A stretch of 36,124 nucleotides of DNA, from positions 1 to 36,124 of the forward strand of contig JAHEKS010000008.1 in the NCBI GenBank assembly GCA_024638215.1. The letters run 5' to 3'. Made by a program: the position numbers and the translations under genes. This stretch comes from Acidobacteriota bacterium (GTDB taxonomy: Bacteria > Acidobacteriota > Terriglobia > UBA7540). Under the pieces are notes generated by a model. It had not been told where the DNA came from, searched no databases, and saw only the letters and a list, made by a program, of their open reading frames with translations. How positions within the stretch are numbered: the stretch's first letter is position 1; every line of letters begins with the position of its first letter. Positions 35,487 to 36,124 of the stretch are shown in pieces.

Positions 35487-36124
35487 ACCGCAGCGCCTCA
35501 ACGGGGTTCAGCCGCGCGGCGCGCGAGGCGGGATAAATGCCAGCGACAAGGCTTACGACGACGGCGAAAGCGATTGCTCCCAGAACCAGCCACCACGGCA
35601 CGGAAGAGATGTTCACTTCGGGCAACTGTTGCCGGCGCAGATAGATGTCGGTCCCGAACGTCAGGGCCCTTCCGATCAGCCAGCCCAAGGTGACGCCCAG
35701 AACGCCTCCCACCAGTCCCATGACGCCGGCTTCGGCGAAGAAAAGCTGTTGAACGTCGCGGTCGGCAGCGCCCAGGGCCTTGAGAATGCCGATTTCGCGC
35801 CGCCGCTCGAGAATGGCCATCACCAGTGTATTGATGATTCCCAGCGTGGCGACGGCCAGCGCGAGGCTGCCGAAAATCCCCAGCAGGAGATCGAAGACCG
35901 TGAAGAACAGGCGCAGGTTGCGCGTGGTATCGAGGAGCGAGAACGCGGCGAAGCCCATTTTCTTGATGGCGGCTTCGACCTCCTCAACCTGCCGCGGTCC
36001 CGTAACGCGCACCGTCAGGTTGGAATAAGTGGTATCGGACGACTCGCCGCGCATCATTTCCCGCAAATCGCTTGCCTGGGCGATGCGCAGCGTTTCGGCG
36101 ACGTCGAGGGGAATAAACAGCCGG
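35479..36124 (-). CDS. FtsX/MacB-type ABC transporter permease (N-terminus beyond window)
   Basis: FGSLALAVATLGIINTLVMAILERRREIGILKALGAADRDVQQLFFAEAGVMGLVGGVLGVTLGWLIGRAL...SLVAGIYPASRAARLNPVEALRYE; frame stays open to the window edge. Confidence 0.9.
   Translation of the reverse strand, partial: RLFIPLDVAETLRIAQASDLREMMRGESSDTTYSNLTVRVTGPRQVEEVEAAIKKMGFAAFSLLDTTRNLRLFFTVFDLLLGIFGSLALAVATLGIINTLVMAILERRREIGILKALGAADRDVQQLFFAEAGVMGLVGGVLGVTLGWLIGRALTFGTDIYLRRQQLPEVNISSVPWWLVLGAIAFAVVVSLVAGIYPASRAARLNPVEALRYE

Noticed and set aside
1-36124. CRISPR array, rRNA or phage structural module
   Set aside because: No regularly spaced repeats, conserved rRNA stretches or phage structural/integrase cassette recognised; only degraded IS material.

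Overview
GC-rich bacterial chromosomal window, most likely Acidobacteriota (inferred from two TonB receptors with N-terminal carboxypeptidase-regulatory-like domains, a CRTAC1 protein and rve-type transposase debris; no 16S seen). Main blocks: (1) 0.2-9.3 kb, + strand: Oar-like TonB receptor, lysA, class-IV aminotransferase, DapB/diaminopentanoate-dehydrogenase-like oxidoreductase, SH3-NlpC/P60 endopeptidase and exported L-Ala-D/L-Glu-type epimerase, a candidate murein-peptide catabolic operon, with a convergent class A beta-lactamase-fold serine hydrolase. (2) 11.1-11.85 kb: decayed rve-type transposase. (3) 11.9-22.75 kb, - strand: metal (probably Cu/Ag) locus with a Cys-rich secreted peptide, a secreted tandem-repeat protein, cusC-cusB(FixH-like fusion)-cusA, a NosL-like protein and a second TonB receptor. 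(4) 22.87-24.15 kb: mobile-element graveyard (IS3 orfA fragment, orphan kinase-type TPR tail, possible IS end). (5) 24.3-31.1 kb: zinc-ribbon protein and murJ (+), converging on rpmH-rnpA-yidD-yidC-jag-mnmE (-). A 13-bp-arm perfect palindrome lies between murJ and mnmE and contains both stop codons. (6) 31.2-36.1 kb: S1/P1 nuclease, CRTAC1/ASPIC-UnbV protein, esterase, and a partial FtsX/MacB-type permease. No CRISPR array, rRNA or convincing tRNA was seen. All family calls come from reading motifs; no database search was run.
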